Shown here one piece after another: positions 5,808-7,254 of a stretch of 7,254 bases of DNA (positions are counted from its first letter, which is position 1; every line of letters begins with the position of its first letter). Source of the stretch: an archaeon (GTDB taxonomy: Archaea; Altiarchaeota; Altiarchaeia; IMC4; QMZM01); contig JAOZNG010000054.1 in assembly GCA_029933895.1 (NCBI GenBank), positions 1-7,254 on the forward strand, written 5' to 3'. A program made the translations under genes and the position numbers. The notes beneath the pieces were generated by a model that had not been told where the DNA came from, did no database searches, and worked only from the letters and a program-made list of their open reading frames with translations.

Positions 5808-6364
5808 TACCTCCTAACCTCCTTCCCTTTCAGGAACTTCGCAACGTCCTTAACGTCTAAGCCGCCGAGAGCCTTGAACAAATTATAAAGACCCTTGACG
5901 TAGGGTTTCACATGCTTCTCCCACCACTCCTCACTACACTCGAAAATCCAGATGCTGAAGTCCTGAATAACCGTCGTGTCAGGTTCGCCATCGCCATCCT
6001 GATCAATATCATTATAGAACTCAAGCTCAACCGGGTCCTCCTCCGTAACCTCAAGCCAGTGAGGATATTCCACATCATAGATCGATTCAACACCAGGATC
6101 CCAGTGCCACCTCATCTGCGAGTGCCTGTGCCAGAAGCCGTAGTCGTCCGTGGTTAAGACGTCCCCGGTATCGTAGTCTCTAGGCTTACCCATAGTCATA
6201 CGCCAGATAAGGTATATGTACCCGGTTCTAGGCCTATAAGTCATCGTCAGCCGTGCTCCAGGAGGAAAGATCAGCAACAGGGTGTCATGCCAGAACGTTA
6301 AGACCTGCTCTTCCTCAACGATTCCCTTAGCCACCAAAGGGAAGAGGATTTCAGGCACACGCAT
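5807..6364 (-). CDS. Protein of unknown function with DxDxDG calcium-loop-like motif
   Basis: I do not recognise a named family for this 185-aa protein. It starts with a hydrophobic/amphipathic segment (VPEILFPLVAKGIVEEE), followed by beta-rich, aromatic sequence (LTMTYRPRTGYIYLIWRMTMG, then DYGFWHRHSQMRWHWDPG). Residues 119-129 read DIDQDGDGEPD, an EF-hand or dockerin/thrombospondin-3-like acidic loop that could hold calcium. It then continues as SIWIFECSEEWWEK and ends in a helical, lysine-rich tail (VKGLYNLFKALGGLDVKDV). No signal peptide or clear membrane helix is seen. The ATG directly follows the stop of the 36-aa gene (TAAATG). Upstream GGGGCGATCC partly matches an extended Shine-Dalgarno. 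Its position just before the propeller and LamG genes suggests a virion or appendage-assembly role, which is inference only. Confidence 0.7.
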   Translation of the reverse strand: MRVPEILFPLVAKGIVEEEQVLTFWHDTLLLIFPPGARLTMTYRPRTGYIYLIWRMTMGKPRDYDTGDVLTTDDYGFWHRHSQMRWHWDPGVESIYDVEYPHWLEVTEEDPVELEFYNDIDQDGDGEPDTTVIQDFSIWIFECSEEWWEKHVKPYVKGLYNLFKALGGLDVKDVAKFLKGKEVRR

Positions 6365-6475
6365 TTAGGATCGCCCCTTCTTCTCCTCAACGACGACAGG
6401 CATGTTGCTTTTTACAACTTCAAACCTGCTTCCGCCCCTCCGGTCCTTGATAATAACGATCTTCTTTTCGTTCAA
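6365..6475 (-). CDS. 36-residue basic small protein
   Basis: This short gene sits between the glycosyltransferase and the 185-aa gene. It starts at TTG (6475), which overlaps the glycosyltransferase stop as TTGA, and ends with TAA immediately before the next ATG. GGGGAGGT lies 3 bases before the TTG. The product begins MNEKKIVIIKDRRGGSRFEV, continues VVKSNMPVVVEEKKGRS, and is strongly charged with short beta-strand-like stretches. It fills the gap exactly, with coupling signals at both ends, which argues for a real gene. No function can be assigned. Confidence 0.6.
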   Translation of the reverse strand: MNEKKIVIIKDRRGGSRFEVVKSNMPVVVEEKKGRS

Positions 6476-7254
6476 CTAACCTCCCCTAATAACTTTTCGT
6501 AAACGTCTATATGAAGTTTAGCCATGTTGCACCATGAATGCTTCTCAGCATATCTTCTGGCCCCTTCCTCAAGACGACGCCTAGCCTCGCCGTCCCTCAG
6601 AAGCTCCCTGATCTTCCTAGTCAGACCCCTCACGGTCCTAAAGGTCGTCAGGGCGCCCAGCCCCCTCTTCTCCCTCACCGGCGGAAGATCCCTGGCTATA
6701 ACCGCCTTCCCGTGACTCAAAGCCATCAAGAGAGCCCCAGACTCACTGATAAACCGAGAAGGATAAACCACAACCTTCATAGCCCCATAGACCGTGGACA
6801 GCCTCTCATCCGGGACATAGCCCAGCCACCTATACCGACCCGGCATCAGACTGAGCGTCATCCTCTTCAAACCCTCTATGTATCCCGTCTCCTCTTCCAC
6901 ATGCCACCCGCCCCCAATGAGGAGGGCGGCGCTCTTCACATGGGTCATGGCCTCTATCAATGCCTCCAGCCCCTTCTGGGGGGCTATGAAACCGAGGTAG
7001 CCGACAATGGGGGCCCGGGGGTCTATCCCCAAAGCCCGTTTACACTCATCCTCAGGAGGACACTTCACCGGCTCCATACAGCCATGTGGGATAACAACCA
7101 CCTTCCCATGGAAGGCCTTGGGAAGCCTCTTTAAGCAATATTCGTTATGTACAATTACACGGTCAGACGCCGAACAGACAACTGGATCTATGTTGTACAG
7201 GCCTGTGGCATGCATCGTAGTTATGACGGGTTTGTCTGGGTGCAAACGCTTAAG
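6472..7254 (-). CDS. GT-B glycosyltransferase (GT4-like), C-terminal part; 5' end beyond window
   Basis: The frame is open to the right edge (LKR precedes a TTG at 7245), so the true start lies outside. A typical GT4 enzyme has about 100 more residues of N-terminal Rossmann domain. Counting from the TTG, visible motifs are TTMHATG (9-15), SASDRVIVHNEYC (25-37), IPHG (52-55), VGYLGFIAPQKG (81-92, with the conserved basic Lys of the nucleotide-sugar site), LIGGG (109-113), LGYVPDERL (141-149), YPSRFISESG (161-170) and ALLMALSHGKAVIARD (171-186). The classical E-x7-E motif is degenerate: the second Glu position is Met. The enzyme would transfer a sugar from a nucleotide-activated donor in the cytoplasm; the acceptor is unknown. 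Close linkage to surface-protein genes suggests glycosylation of virion or surface components (inference). Confidence 0.85.
   Translation of the reverse strand, partial: LKRLHPDKPVITTMHATGLYNIDPVVCSASDRVIVHNEYCLKRLPKAFHGKVVVIPHGCMEPVKCPPEDECKRALGIDPRAPIVGYLGFIAPQKGLEALIEAMTHVKSAALLIGGGWHVEEETGYIEGLKRMTLSLMPGRYRWLGYVPDERLSTVYGAMKVVVYPSRFISESGALLMALSHGKAVIARDLPPVREKRGLGALTTFRTVRGLTRKIRELLRDGEARRRLEEGARRYAEKHSWCNMAKLHIDVYEKLLGEVS
6479..6486 (-). promoter_or_regulatory. Shine-Dalgarno deciding the TTG start of the 36-aa gene
   Basis: GGGGAGGT on the minus strand lies within the last codons of the glycosyltransferase, 3 bases before the TTG at 6475. It is the main evidence that the short frame is translated. 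Confidence 0.6.

Noticed and set aside
5547..5888. A 113-codon plus-strand open frame across the propeller gene start
   Set aside because: Antisense to two well-supported genes, with no recognisable protein features.
6538..7134. A 198-codon plus-strand open frame opposite the glycosyltransferase
   Set aside because: The product is low-complexity, Pro/His/Arg/Leu-rich and lies antisense to clear glycosyltransferase motifs; it has no ribosome-binding site of note.
1..7254. CRISPR arrays, tRNA or rRNA genes, insertion sequences
   Set aside because: No regularly spaced repeats, no tRNA-like cloverleaf or rRNA motifs, and no transposase frames were found on either strand.

Overview
The window looks like part of a genome of an archaeal virus or provirus, or an archaeal contig carrying one. 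This is inference from several signs. Start sites carry GGAGG or GGTG ribosome-binding sites. Start/stop overlaps (TAATG, ATGA, TTGA) are frequent, TTG is used as a start, and arginine codons are mostly AGG/AGA. TATA-like boxes lie a few tens of bases before start codons. The products include a beta-helix appendage protein, a LamG-like lectin protein, a five-repeat beta-propeller and a phage-type structural protein. No terminase, portal, capsid, integrase or tRNA gene is present, so virus versus integrated element cannot be decided here.

Layout. Three transcription units are visible. (A) Right part, minus strand, read from the right edge to 3709: a glycosyltransferase cut by the window edge, a 36-residue small protein too short for usual gene callers, a 185-residue protein of unknown role with a calcium-loop-like motif, a 455-residue beta-propeller protein, and a 244-residue LamG-like protein. 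Every junction overlaps by 1-4 bases or abuts directly, so this is almost certainly one operon. (B) Centre, plus strand, 2787-3686: three small genes encoding a coiled coil plus one membrane helix (62 aa), an unrecognised 139-aa protein, and a protein with three membrane helices (96 aa). The set is holin-like or envelope-associated in appearance. (C) Left part, minus strand, from 2726 to the left edge: a 71-aa protein, a YkgJ-type cysteine-cluster protein (155 aa), a 522-aa beta-helix appendage protein, and a 171-codon fragment of a phage-type structural protein that runs off the window.

Units B and C diverge from a 60-base region holding one near-symmetrical TATA-like element. Units A and B converge on a 22-base gap.

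How the genes may work together (inference): the beta-helix, LamG and propeller proteins look like surface or virion modules that bind glycans or cell-surface polymers. The glycosyltransferase could modify those proteins or a host glycan. The small membrane proteins could serve lysis or envelope functions. There are no gene-free stretches longer than about 60 bases.
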